64,000 nucleotides of DNA from NCBI GenBank assembly GCA_030765065.1, contig CM060977.1, forward strand, positions 126,112,295 through 126,176,294. Reading direction: 5' to 3'. The notes beneath the pieces were generated by a model that saw nothing but the letters and a program-made list of their open reading frames with translations, was not told the DNA's origin and searched no databases. Shown here piece by piece: positions 38,701-43,044 of this stretch; the stretch's first letter is position 1, and the number at the start of each line of letters is the position of its first letter. This stretch comes from Deroplatys truncata. Taxonomy: Eukaryota; Arthropoda; Insecta; Mantodea; Mantidae. A program made the translations under genes and the position numbers.

Positions 38701-41700
38701 CACCACGTGGAGTAAACACAAATACACAAACATTATAAGTAATACCATCGCAAATTGGCTCCCAAACGTGGGGCTCAACAAATAAATAAATATAACAAAA
38801 ATTAACCATCGCAACTTCATAGGGCATATGTAGAGGAAACAAAAACGTATCTCCTGAAGAACACCAGAAATATTTTGCTGTAAATGATCTGGACTTCATC
38901 TATTAGGAAGTAATAAAGCTGCTGCAATTAGTACTGACTATACTTATCACCACAACCACTAGTGAATGAGTATGAGCACTTTGAAGAGGCTAAAAAAAAT
39001 CCTAGAAATTTCATGAACAACATAGTCCCTACATCTTAATTTGATGCTAATTGAGAAGAAATTACTAGCTGACCTTTCATCACAGCCAATATTTCTTGAG
39101 AGAACTAGGAATATTTTTGCAGAAAACAGGAAAAGGCAATTGGAACTGGTGTATAATATATGTGTGATATTCTCTTTTAATTTTATTTTATAAGATTCAT
39201 ACTAATAGCAGCTATTAAAGCTTTTCTATAAAATGAACTTGGCTTTTGCATCTTGAAAATTCATGCTATACAAATGAAAGCCATATTTTAATGTAATACA
39301 AAGAAAGCAGTTGATGAGAAATTTTTGATGGTACATAATGTCAGAAACATTCTTTACATCAGAATTATTGCTCCATTATTCTACACCACGACATGTTTTA
39401 GTGTTGAAGAAAATTAGTGTCTACTGCTTGTTTAAACAGAGCATAAGGTTCAAGTTTTTAGAAAATTAATAAACCCAGATAATAATGTGCAAATCTCATT
39501 TATATAAATATATTTTGGAGAATTCTTGTCAAAATAAAGAACAATTACTTACCATTGATAATCATCTTTTTTAACAAGAGTATTTATATTCTCATAATCC
39601 TGGTTAATCATTTATGTAGAATATCCAGTAAATTTTCCAAGTGAATACTAATTACTTATAATTTTTAAAATAGCTATATCATTAATAGTTATATTTGTTT
39701 TTCATAAAGCTCCCTTGGTGGAAAATCACAAATTTGCTGCAATTACCATTCTAATTCTGAAGATTACTGTAAGAGTCCATTGCATTCATACTACAAATTA
39801 TGTCATATTCATACTTTGCAGTATATCATGCAATTATAGTATTAGGTATCTTATCAGTTATTACTGTATTATAATAATGCTGTGCTTATACTATAAGAAG
39901 GGCTAGGTTATTAGTACAAAGAAGGATCAACCTTATAAAAATATCTCTAGAATGAAAACATAATAACAGAAGGTTGAAAGTTATCTAAATGTGTGTATAG
40001 TGCTAGGATGTTAGCAAACAATAGGCCACAAGCTATCTTAAGTGTATAGTAAATACAGTGCTAAGATGTTAGTATACCAGGTTAAAAATTAGGATATGTG
40101 TTAGGAGGGTAATTTAAGCAGGCACAAACTCTCTTAAGTTCTGAATTATCAAGAGGATGGTAGGACAGTATGAAACAGGTGCAAATACTCATATACAAAA
40201 ACAGTAGAGCTCCTCTAATTGGAGGTGTAATTCAGCCACCTCTACTCAAGTAGGAGGCCCTTGCCCTACAGGGATCATATGGACTTATTTATTCAAGTGT
40301 TTCAATATTATATATGTATATTGAGAATGCAGCTGTTTATGTTGGTATTTACAAAACTAGCCCCATCTTCTGTCAGCATGACACCTGTTTTTTGAGTATA
40401 ATTTTAGCCACTGGATTGGCAGGGTACTTTACCTTCCCCTAAATATGGCCAGACTACCAAAGGGTAACATTACAAGCTAGTTTTCTATGTTCTCACCAGC
40501 GGAACACTGTTAAGACAATGCTTTATTGAATTTTGGTGAAAACATAAAATATAACATGATAAAAAAATAGAAATAGTGGCATTGATGAAAGCTCTCATAT
40601 AAATGTTACAGCTGTCATTCAGTTTAAGTCACATGCAAATAATTTCTCACACCTTGAACTAGAAAGTCGAACTATGTTGTATTGGTTTACCCTTTCTTTG
40701 TATACCAATTGAAGTGAAATTCTTTTTTAGAGATGGTATCCAAACTACCCCTTTATTTCACATCAATTATAACATCATTCATTGGTTGTGTTTTATGTCC
40801 ATGAATTGTTTTTCAGGCCAGTCCCATAGAGAACTGATACTAGCTGGGTGGAATCAAATGTTGGTTACCTGAAAGTGGGAAACTTAAAGAGAGGAAAACA
40901 CCATTATGATTTAAGGGGATGGGCCACTTTTTATGCATGTCAGTGTGCATGCTTTGTGTACTTATATTTGACAATGCCTTAAATGTATTTGTTATTCCTA
41001 AATAAACTAAATTAACCTTAGCTAGTGACCTTCGATGCTACATCTAAATTAGTTTCATGAGAGAATATAATCTTACTGTTGTTGTAAAGAGAAAAAAGGT
41101 AGAGAATTTAGCTTTATGAATTCAGTAAGGAGATTCTGAAATTAAGATTGTTGATTATTAAATATTAGCATTTATGTTTTCCCATTTAAATATGCTTAAG
41201 TAACAATTTATATCTTTCCTCTGATCCCACAATATACAGCTTCATTGATGTAATACTATGTGGTAAATAATTACCCTTTTAAATTACATATGTATATAAA
41301 TGACTTCCTTTGTTTTCAAGTGCTCTTAGAATATAGCTGAGTATACCCAATTAATAATTATACTTAGTTTCTTGAAAAGCATTCAAGTTGATTTAAAAAC
41401 TATTCCACCAATAGAAGTTTAAAAAGGTTTTATTACCAGAAGTATGTATATTACTTGTCTAAAATCTTCACATTTTAAAGGTTAAAGTTTTGGAATACTC
41501 TCATGAATAAGATATTCTGTGTCTTATCTGCTTAAGGAGCAATGTTTGTCAATTGTTTTCTTACCTAGAGGAAGTTGTGGGTTTGGTACACCATCACGAT
41601 AAACATCTGTATCATCACTGAGCTGCATTGCTACTGGAGGGAGAACGACGATTTGGTTCCAGGGAACGAACACAGTACGTGTTAGTGGACGAAATGGACT

Positions 41701-41752
41701 CCGCTGAAACTGTAGTGTCACAGCACCACCTCCATTCACCAGAACATCAAAC
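4835..41752 (-). CDS. Ten-m: Ten-m teneurin gene, 12 internal exons (partial)
   Basis: This is part of a teneurin, a large type II transmembrane adhesion protein that binds latrophilins and other teneurins at synapses and in epithelia. Twelve minus-strand exons (41565-41752, 32235-32410, 29529-29771, 24979-25144, 19268-19520, 17801-18036, 16869-17026, 13568-13807, 12852-13045, 10315-10599, 5440-5632, 4835-4996) all have AG acceptors and GT donors. Their phases join without conflict into 2494 bp. Domains in order are the end of the transthyretin-like fold, the FN-plug, the NHL propeller and the start of the YD shell. Phrases such as [18 protein letters not shown] and [18 protein letters not shown] follow my recollection of fly Ten-m more closely than Ten-a. 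The missing 5' exons must lie right of the window and the 3' exons left. Introns range from about 0.4 to 9 kb and hold nearly all the transposons listed here. Confidence 0.9.
5440..5632 (-). CDS. Ten-m: Ten-m exon: start of YD shell
   Basis: The exon is 193 bp (one base plus 64 codons, ending in phase 0). It reads [40 protein letters not shown] and [20 protein letters not shown], then YSNV. The motifs YVFNRYGQH and [11 protein letters not shown] mark the entry into the Tyr-Asp repeat shell that encloses the C-terminal toxin-like module in teneurins. Acceptor ttgtgcag, donor TGTG|gtaagt. Confidence 0.94.
6225..7055 (+). repeat. TIR repeat family (ACTTTCTCTACT type), old copy
   Basis: A diverged full-length copy of the family described at 43045-44789. 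It shares ordered blocks: AGATCTACATTTTTTGTGT, TCTAATGGTTTACCA, TTTTAATCAAAAT(T/C)GTTAGAGCC, TGAGTTATGCT and CTTCTACTTACTATA. It contains only a very short CAGACA/TACACA run where other copies carry long microsatellites. It lies in the intron between exons 10 and 11. Confidence 0.75.
7056..7710. other. Intronic stretch, no recognised feature
   Basis: AT-rich; no coding or terminal repeat signal beyond the TIR starting at 7711. Confidence 0.5.
7711..9661 (+). mobile_element. Tc1/mariner-superfamily element with diverged TIRs
   Basis: The decayed transposase at 7919-9432 is enclosed by ~31-bp inverted repeats. The left begins TATTACTCGTGCAAAACTTC and the right, reverse-complemented, begins TATAACTGGCGCAAGAGTTC; about 22 of 31 positions match. 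Both ends start with TA, the superfamily's target. At about 1.95 kb it is a little longer than typical. CpG-rich 5' and 3' untranslated parts (7790-7900 and 9480-9600) contrast with the surrounding intron. Confidence 0.7.
7919..9432 (+). pseudogene. IS630/Tc1-mariner-type transposase, decayed
   Basis: The N-terminal 150 residues, from [17 protein letters not shown] (the MASTFSKL Met at 7934 is the likelier start), carry a helix-turn-helix ([14 protein letters not shown]). A second piece has [17 protein letters not shown] and the first catalytic region [14 protein letters not shown] third has [19 protein letters not shown] and the second Asp in [12 protein letters not shown] final piece near 9090 encodes a decayed [18 protein letters not shown] catalytic motif. 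Several stops and frame changes separate these, for example after WSRLW at 8381 and at SHTSKS at 8660. The end has an unusual acidic tail (SGVEELEAD, about 9400-9432). It is the fossil of a DDE transposase. Confidence 0.85.
9662..10314. other. Intronic stretch, no recognised feature
   Basis: Strongly AT-rich; no coding or repeat signature seen. Confidence 0.5.
10315..10599 (-). CDS. Ten-m: Ten-m exon: NHL blade 6, Cys-rich low-complexity loop
   Basis: This is the longest exon here, 285 bp. It begins [20 protein letters not shown], continues [20 protein letters not shown] as a Ser/Thr-rich loop, and returns to NHL fold with [20 protein letters not shown] and [17 protein letters not shown]. 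The CDC...CPC cysteines correspond to the conserved CDC cluster of teneurin NHL domains; the loop between is lineage-variable. Acceptor actacag, donor TCAG|gtaaac. Confidence 0.93.
10600..11480. other. Intronic stretch, no recognised feature
   Basis: AT-rich intron sequence upstream of exon 10; no element identified. Confidence 0.5.
11480..11650 (-). mobile_element. Penelope-like element, GIY-YIG endonuclease relic
   Basis: On the minus strand the sequence reads [14 protein letters not shown] and then NIETRFKE. This fits the Penelope-like GIY-YIG core (C-x-x-C-x-x-x-Y-I-G-Q-T followed by T-R-F-K-E-H). Only about 50 residues are recognisable and the copy is decayed. Confidence 0.7.
11660..11960 (-). 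mobile_element. LINE reverse transcriptase fragment, decayed
   Basis: The minus strand contains LYVNDLP-like coding followed by [20 protein letters not shown] and TTEMQVVYK. This is the RT catalytic ADD block and the conserved helix after it. Upstream a degraded G-V-A-x-x-S-x-x-S block matches VPQGSxLGP. It is interrupted by more than one frame change. The family is probably CR1/Jockey-like. Confidence 0.75.
12059..12302 (+). mobile_element. Retroposon 3' tail with (ATT)n(GTT)n
   Basis: The segment ends ACTGGATCAATAAATTATT and runs into an (ATT)n array that changes to (GTT)n, about 90 bp in all. A GGATCAATAAATTATTATT end is typical of LINE or LINE-mobilised retroposon 3' ends with a trinucleotide tail. 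No protein similarity is visible, so the parent element is not identified. Confidence 0.55.
12340..12580 (-). mobile_element. Retroposon 3' tail with (TAAA)n, opposite orientation
   Basis: On the minus strand, sequence with GAGCTATCAGCTCATTGGGA and ATTCTATATAA ends in (ATAA)n, seen on the plus strand as (TTTA)n at 12346-12400. This is the 3' end of a second retroposon facing the one at 12059-12302, tail to tail with about 40 bp between. Confidence 0.55.
12852..13045 (-). CDS. Ten-m: Ten-m exon: NHL blade 5
   Basis: The exon is 194 bp, 64 codons plus two bases. It starts [20 protein letters not shown]; this Met is internal to the protein, directly after a gttatag acceptor. It continues [20 protein letters not shown] and [30 protein letters not shown] is near-identical to the fly Ten-m NHL strand FSPAGDLYIAESDSR. 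Donor ACAG|gtaagc. Confidence 0.93.
13568..13807 (-). CDS. Ten-m: Ten-m exon: NHL blade 4 with Ser/Thr/His loop
   Basis: This is a symmetric 240-bp exon of 80 codons. It reads [20 protein letters not shown], then [20 protein letters not shown] and PLHCHANTG. The last 30 or so residues ([20 protein letters not shown] and on) are a polar low-complexity stretch. They lie where vertebrate teneurins have a short loop (GRPMHCQVPG), so the insertion probably protrudes from the propeller. Acceptor tttacag, donor GAAA|gtaagt. Confidence 0.93.
14187..15238 (+). pseudogene. Tc1 transposase DD34E, lightly decayed
   Basis: It starts [20 protein letters not shown], with paired helix-turn-helix domains ([33 protein letters not shown]). 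The first Asp is in WSDESW. The second is in [16 protein letters not shown], and the Glu lies 34 residues later in [13 protein letters not shown], so DD34E. One frame runs from 14187 to 15083, broken by an in-frame TGA at 14727-14729 where relatives have Arg or another sense codon. It ends at a second TGA at 15081-15083, likely CGA to TGA within ERRLRAR. A later frame change is needed to reach the conserved end EETFQHL...AVIKAKGGP (stop at 15238). A 30-bp palindromic insertion lies after the WSDESW motif. Confidence 0.93.
14656..14693. repeat. 15-bp perfect palindrome inside Tc1 transposase
   Basis: GGTACACAATGTGGC at 14656-14670 is followed by an 8-bp loop and its exact reverse complement at 14679-14693. 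A further partial copy follows to 14711. Related transposases go straight from RSN to GRVW here. The extra 30 bp (14679-14708) keep the frame and look like a templated snap-back insertion from the adjacent sequence. Confidence 0.85.
15325..16868. other. Intron between exons 8 and 7, right part
   Basis: About 1.5 kb of AT-rich sequence with no coding, terminal or tail signal that I can support. Confidence 0.5.
16869..17026 (-). CDS. Ten-m: Ten-m exon: NHL blade 3
   Basis: The exon is 158 bp (two bases plus 52 codons). It reads [20 protein letters not shown], then [20 protein letters not shown] and [10 protein letters not shown]. The [10 protein letters not shown] motif is the classic NHL strand. 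The HHGHHNHW segment parallels the fly Ten-m GHHGHKSHW. Acceptor gttatag, donor GCAG|gtaata. The preceding intron is about 0.8 kb with no recognisable repeat. Confidence 0.93.
17801..18036 (-). CDS. Ten-m: Ten-m exon: NHL blade 2
   Basis: The exon is 236 bp. One base completes a Ser codon, then [20 protein letters not shown] and [20 protein letters not shown], and it closes with [20 protein letters not shown] and KLAHPKG. The paired cysteines in [12 protein letters not shown] are conserved in teneurin NHL domains. Ten-a at this position, as I recall it, reads closer to YVSDPESHQIIRV, which favours Ten-m. Acceptor ctgttgcag, donor AAAG|gtagag. Confidence 0.94.
18037..19267. other. Intron between exons 6 and 5
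   Basis: No element recognised. A weak imperfect inverted repeat (TTACTTGGG... at about 18315 and its complement near 18430) could be an old MITE, but the match is too short to call. Confidence 0.4.
19268..19520 (-). CDS. Ten-m: Ten-m exon: NHL blade 1
   Basis: The exon is 253 bp. It reads [20 protein letters not shown], then the start of the NHL beta-propeller with [20 protein letters not shown] and [15 protein letters not shown]. The pattern [15 protein letters not shown] is the first NHL repeat in all teneurins. The CTTECNG insertion carries a conserved cysteine. Acceptor ttctgcag, donor TTAG|gtagct. Confidence 0.93.
19521..20690. other. Intron between exons 5 and 4, left part
   Basis: Holds a short (AAAC)n run at about 19543-19570 and otherwise unassigned AT-rich sequence. 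Confidence 0.5.
20694..20774. repeat. (TG)n microsatellite
   Basis: About 40 near-perfect TG units, likely polymorphic. It is followed at about 20838-20872 by a TTCTCC/TCC-rich tract. Open frames over both are repeat artefacts. Confidence 0.95.
21337..23109 (+). mobile_element. ZMYM1-like hAT transposon, internally deleted
   Basis: Coding relics are in the order of ZMYM1-like hAT proteins: a Lys-rich N-terminus near 21780 ([17 protein letters not shown]), a TTF-type finger at about 22213-22320 ([20 protein letters not shown] then FCACCKSF), and the C-terminal half at 22352-22927. Candidate termini share ACTGAAAAATT about 20-25 bp in from CAGGGGGCAGC (21337) and, reverse-complemented, CAGCAGCCCC (23109). 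I could not confirm a target duplication, so the ends are tentative. The DDE core between TTF finger and C-terminus is missing. Confidence 0.72.
22352..22927 (+). CDS. ZMYM1-like hAT transposase, C-terminal domain
   Basis: The ORF is 191 residues. The end has the hAT dimerisation signature: [20 protein letters not shown] followed by [20 protein letters not shown]. The front ([20 protein letters not shown]) is a helical region found upstream of that domain in ZMYM1-like proteins. The ATG is arbitrary: coding similarity continues upstream in other frames. It is a transposon fossil, with no sign of domestication such as extra host exons. Confidence 0.8.
   Translation: MRSRRRMKMSYSKIIQTLQDELQNRVNVYKEYNLRFSFLSNTTKLEAVKIYDVAEKLRAIYNSDIESNFGEECIHFKTYLLSIKKDGDKLSSLLFLCTMLVSNKIGDVYTNVYTAHKIYSCTPVTNCSAERSFSVLKRIKNYLWSAENQEQLVNPGVLAIESDMTVTLDFEEVINEFANTKVRGKSFLQVC
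23110..24978. other. Intron between exons 5 and 4, right part
   Basis: About 1.9 kb, AT-rich. No coding relic, tail or TIR identified. Confidence 0.5.
24979..25144 (-). CDS. Ten-m: Ten-m exon: FN-plug to NHL junction
   Basis: The exon is 166 bp, 55 codons plus one base. It reads [20 protein letters not shown], then [18 protein letters not shown] and [15 protein letters not shown]. This matches the [20 protein letters not shown] and GGWSLDKHHILN stretch of vertebrate teneurins. The acceptor is ctttcag and the donor is GAAG|gtaact. The exon supplies the Gly of the next exon's GILQKGDGS. Confidence 0.92.
25720..26240 (-). mobile_element. Penelope-like relic, minus orientation
   Basis: On the minus strand a decayed GIY-YIG segment ([12 protein letters not shown] at about 26090-26050) is followed by a segment matching the C-terminal tail of Penelope-like proteins. 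That tail includes SRSFQFPL. It then reaches a block (CCTAGGAAAACTGGTAAGC) that also ends the inverted copy at 27045-27720. The copy is decayed. Confidence 0.65.
26354..26770 (+). mobile_element. LINE 3' end
   Basis: The end of an ORF2-like frame reads [20 protein letters not shown] at about 26420-26480. It is similar in pattern to the C-terminus of the LINE at 47516-48365 (RSIGQFLCKVKNKWLWTVER). About 220 bp of 3' untranslated sequence follow. Because only the last 40-60 codons remain, it is a 5'-truncated insertion. Confidence 0.6.
27045..27720 (+). mobile_element. Penelope-like relic, plus orientation
   Basis: Around 27285-27400 the plus strand reads [20 protein letters not shown], then QRTLEEHKI. 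This fits the GIY-YIG core (I-Y-x-I-x-C-x-x-C-x-x-x-Y-I-x-x-T-x-R ... E-H) of Penelope-like elements. Downstream [16 protein letters not shown] fits the conserved tail. The end block TCCTAGGAAAACTGGTAAGC (27658-27677) is shared with the inverted copy at 25720-26240. The copy is decayed. Confidence 0.72.
28213..29149 (+). repeat. Solo LTR related to the 34-39 kb element
   Basis: This 937-bp LTR fossil is collinear with the LTRs at 34233 and 37767. It has the same TGANGCAGTA start, the GCGAGGGGGTGAG block, CCAATAGCAGC, a TATA box (TATAAAAAG at 28584), a repeated ACGTCGC leader and GCTAGCCGGAGGACA. It begins TG, ends CA, and is flanked by AATT on both sides (28209-28212, 29150-29153). A PBS-like motif (TGGCTCCCATACGTGG, 29084) lies about 50 bp inside its 3' end. 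It is clearly older and more diverged than the pair at 34-39 kb. Confidence 0.82.
29154..29528. other. Intronic stretch before exon 3's 3' end
   Basis: AT-rich; no feature identified. Confidence 0.5.
29529..29771 (-). CDS. Ten-m: Ten-m exon: FN-plug
   Basis: This is a symmetric 243-bp exon, exactly 81 codons, phase 0 at both ends. It starts [20 protein letters not shown], equivalent to vertebrate VLHEEIxLPGSNVKLxYLSS, and ends [14 protein letters not shown]. It forms the beta-rich FN-plug that caps the YD barrel. The acceptor is gttttag|ATT and the donor is GAAG|gtaaaa. Confidence 0.93.
29772..30770. other. Intron between exons 3 and 2, left part
   Basis: No coding or repeat signature that I can support. 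The region about 30000-30300 is less AT-rich and may be an old retroposon, but no motif survives. Confidence 0.45.
30772..30801. repeat. (CTGA)n microsatellite
   Basis: Seven to eight perfect CTGA units. Confidence 0.9.
30890..31500 (+). repeat. Unclassified dispersed repeat, split by a SINE
   Basis: This stretch (GAACATTCTAGAAG, CGTGAATGAGTGAGTTAGTG, GTCTTGTGTTCAACTCCC, AGAAGAGGCTG) aligns in order with the reverse complement of 58263-58620. The SINE at 31193-31415 lies inside it and leaves the repeat's GTGAAGTGACAGTGA unit duplicated at both sides. GTGAAGTGACAGT occurs three times here. It may be part of an LTR or of a long SINE; I cannot decide. Confidence 0.5.
31193..31415 (-). mobile_element. 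tRNA-derived SINE, head-truncated
   Basis: The SINE is 223 bp with a 12-bp target duplication TGAAGTGACAGT (31181-31192 and 31416-31427). It aligns with the complete copy at 63401-63682: TAAATTGAGTTTTATT tail, GTGAAAGACCGG, GAGGTTCTTTTA, ACCGGCTTTACTTCCC, and the reverse complement of a B box (GGATTTGAACCTG). It stops just past the B box, so the A box is absent. Confidence 0.85.
31501..32234. other. Intronic stretch, no recognised feature
   Basis: AT-rich. A short diverged inverted duplication around 31855-31915 (AACCTTTGTTTCTATAAAAC against TTCTATAGAAAC) is the only structure seen. Confidence 0.4.
32235..32410 (-). CDS. Ten-m: Ten-m exon: linker into FN-plug
   Basis: The exon is 176 bp: two bases finish the split Gly codon, then 58 codons ending in phase 0. 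It contains [15 protein letters not shown], then [17 protein letters not shown] and KSLVFAETQ. Vertebrate teneurins have the equivalent CMSHNH...KPVVVSTW...ETQ stretch. The donor is ACAG|gtaac and the acceptor is ttttaag. The intron to the previous exon is about 9.2 kb, the longest inside the window, and holds the whole LTR element at 34233-38813. Confidence 0.92.
33280..33700 (+). mobile_element. ZMYM1-like hAT fragment
   Basis: Decayed coding is recognisable from its order of motifs: [17 protein letters not shown] (family GFYxVxxTxAExL), then [12 protein letters not shown] at about 33420 (family GQxYDGASxMxG) and [18 protein letters not shown] at about 33485 (family YVHCxAHxLNLVL). After that comes [14 protein letters not shown] (family FFxxSxKRxxxL). 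This is the DDE/RNase-H core of a ZMYM1-like hAT transposase with frame changes between blocks. Its ends were not found. Confidence 0.75.
33701..34228. other. Intronic stretch, no recognised feature
   Basis: AT-rich; ends at the 4-bp target duplication of the LTR element. Confidence 0.5.
34233..35295 (+). repeat. 5' LTR
   Basis: The LTR is 1063 bp. Visible parts are a CCAAT-like AGCCAATAGCAGC, a TATA box TATAAAAAG near 34607, three ~48-bp tandem units after it with ACACGTCG, a polyadenylation-type AATAAAAAG near 34936, and CTAGCCGGAGGACAGTGA. Its last ~180 bp belong to the PBS-like ladder. Confidence 0.88.
35118..35379 (+). repeat. Five-step PBS-like ladder across the LTR border
   Basis: PBS-like motifs start at about 35126, 35177, 35238, 35299 and 35359, spaced 51-61 bp. 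The copy at 35299-35316 is a perfect TGGCGCCCAACGTGGGGC, the known complement of the tRNA-Lys(CUU) 3' end. The copy at 35238 reads TGGCTCCCAAACGTGGGGC, the one at 35359 TGGCACCCAGAACGTGGGGC, and the two upstream ones are more degenerate. The spacers (AACAAATAAATAAATATAAC) are nearly identical for the last two intervals. The LTR ends between the third and fourth step. Confidence 0.85.
35378..35510 (+). repeat. ~20-bp tandem repeat in the leader
   Basis: About six head-to-tail units of GATGACCAGGAAAGGAGCA with slight drift in the last two. They lie between the PBS and the gag-like region. Possibly a packaging or expansion-prone leader element; the role is unknown. Confidence 0.9.
35793..36946 (+). 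pseudogene. gag-like coiled-coil region of the LTR element
   Basis: The predicted protein is highly charged and almost wholly helical, with heptad-like repeats such as [17 protein letters not shown] and recurring NNRELRE and NEKLE units, ending in a segment [14 protein letters not shown]. No zinc knuckle or major homology region is recognised. Long coiled-coil gag N-termini with repeated KLE/LRE units occur in insect LTR elements, so a gag-like role is inferred from position after the PBS. The region looks broken. Confidence 0.6.
36947..37766 (+). other. Non-coding 3' internal part of the LTR element
   Basis: AT-rich with only short frames. No pol motif (RT YXDD, integrase HHCC) was seen. 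It ends at a short G-rich tract immediately before the 3' LTR. Confidence 0.65.
37767..38813 (+). repeat. 3' LTR
   Basis: The LTR is 1047 bp, about 98% identical to the 5' LTR outside one 16-bp indel. It ends in ACCATCGCA directly before the ACTT target copy, which fixes the LTR border and shows that one near-intact PBS copy lies inside the LTR. Confidence 0.88.
38818..41564. other. Intron between exons 2 and 1, right part
   Basis: About 2.7 kb with no recognisable coding or repeat signature. It is the cleanest long intronic stretch in the window. Confidence 0.5.
41565..41752 (-). CDS. Ten-m: Ten-m exon: end of transthyretin-like domain
   Basis: This is the 5'-most exon in the window, 188 bp. 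One base completes the preceding codon, followed by 62 codons and one trailing base. It reads [20 protein letters not shown] and then [17 protein letters not shown], matching the conserved teneurin segment after the EGF and Cys-rich region. The acceptor is tatatag and the donor is CTAG|gtaag. The 3' part ([16 protein letters not shown]) is a less conserved linker. No teneurin exon was found in the 22 kb upstream, so that intron exceeds 22 kb. Confidence 0.92.
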
Positions 41753-42359
41753 CTATATAACCACATAATGATATGCATAAATAAAAGCATCACCATAGAG
41801 TTAAATTATTTTTTGTGAATTATTTAAGAAAATAGCAAGGTTCTCTTTGTTGGCTGTTATCTTTCTTTTATTATTTTCTTCTTTTGGTCTATATTCTCAT
41901 TAATTCACCAAGATGCACAGAACCTTTTGAAAGGAATAACATTAGTCCTGAGAAATTGAAAGACTAGTTAGTAATCATGACTTGCAGTGTGCTAATAGGT
42001 ATTATTTCAAAGCTTAGTTCCTTTCTGTTCTGTATATCAGTAATGTCACAGTTAATTCTAAGTGAAAGAGTGGGGTTTTGCTATTATTATTACTGGGTGG
42101 TTATCACTTAATAATAGCTGTGTTAAACTTAAAAGTATTTGGTAAAAGAAAAAGGAAGTGCAATGAAAAATGCAACAAATATGAGCGTAATTCTTGCCAT
42201 GCAAGAATTTCAAGGGTAATTTATTTCCAGAAAACAAATTTGTAAATTGCTTCACAAATGAAGATGCTTCCCCCCATGTGATCTTATTATATGACCAACC
42301 ATTCAGGTTAGTTGAATAAATATTTTTGTTTTGCTACAATATATTCAAGCCATAGCAAG

Positions 42360-43044
42360 GGAGATCCAAGAATATTATAAAAACCTTAAGAGGAAAAGTG
42401 AAATAAGGGATGATGGGAGTGAGTTTAGAGAGCTACACAGCTAAAATAGGACTATTCAGCAGAATAAAGAACATGATGAAAAGAAAACGACAAGTGGAAG
42501 AAGTGATAATAATGTTTTTCATGATATACATGATTGCTACTAATTATTGGTGGAGTTGAGGTGAACCTGGGACCCATGGGAGATCAAGGAAGAACAAGAA
42601 CTCTGGACTGAAATGGAAAAAATGGAAGAAAGGCTGGGAAAAAAATGGAAAAAGTGAAAAAAAATGTTAAAAAGGAAATCAAAACCAACATGAGAAGTAT
42701 ACAAACAGAAATTCTAAGTATTAAGAGAAGAACAGAAATATTGGGAGAAAGGCAACATAAGTTTAGTTTGATAATATCAGGAGTGGAGGTAAGAAGAGAT
42801 GTGTGGCCCATCCAGGAAGTGTGGGAGATCCTGGAAAGAAGGTTGGAAATGAAGTTTAATGGCTGGGAAATTGCAGGTTCTATCGTGTAGGAAAAAAAGA
42901 CGGATGATAGATTATCATAGTGAGATTTACAACATATCAAATTATCCATGAAATATTGAAAAGAGCTAGGAAGGAAACTGCAATGAACAAAATCTGTCAG
43001 TAGAACAGAGAATACTTAGAAAGAAATTAGTGGAACAGGTGAAA
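42360..43044 (+). mobile_element. LINE ORF1 (coiled-coil), 5' part
   Basis: The plus strand encodes a Lys/Glu-rich coiled coil (KVKKNVKKEIKTNMRSIQTE, LSIKRRTEILGERQ) followed by the RNA-binding-like block KFSLIISGVEVRRDVW and WEILERRLEMKFNGWEI. A degraded tail with LRKKLVEQVKK ends at 43044. That layout (coiled coil, then xxIIISGxxE..., then RKKL) is a LINE ORF1. It resumes at 44790 after the inserted repeat. Confidence 0.7.

Larger units (their letters stand above)
34233..38813 (+). mobile_element. LTR retrotransposon fossil lacking recognisable pol
   Basis: This is a 4.58-kb element with two same-orientation LTRs (34233-35295 and 37767-38813), TG...CA ends and a 4-bp target duplication ACTT (34229-34232, 38814-38817). 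A perfect 18-base tRNA-Lys PBS lies 3 bases after the 5' LTR (35299-35316), and a short purine-rich GTGGGGC-type tract precedes the 3' LTR. The internal 2.5 kb encodes only a coiled-coil gag-like region; I see no protease, RT or integrase, so it is non-autonomous. The LTRs differ at about 20 of 1047 aligned sites plus one 16-bp indel (about 2%). That suggests a few million years at usual insect rates. It looks broken in the gag-like region, one or two breaks. Family is probably Gypsy-like by target size and PBS, but without pol this is open. Confidence 0.88.

Noticed and set aside
42584-42949. Minus-strand 121-residue hydrophobic frame
   Set aside because: Antisense of the LINE ORF1 coiled coil; Lys/Glu codons read in reverse give Phe/Leu.
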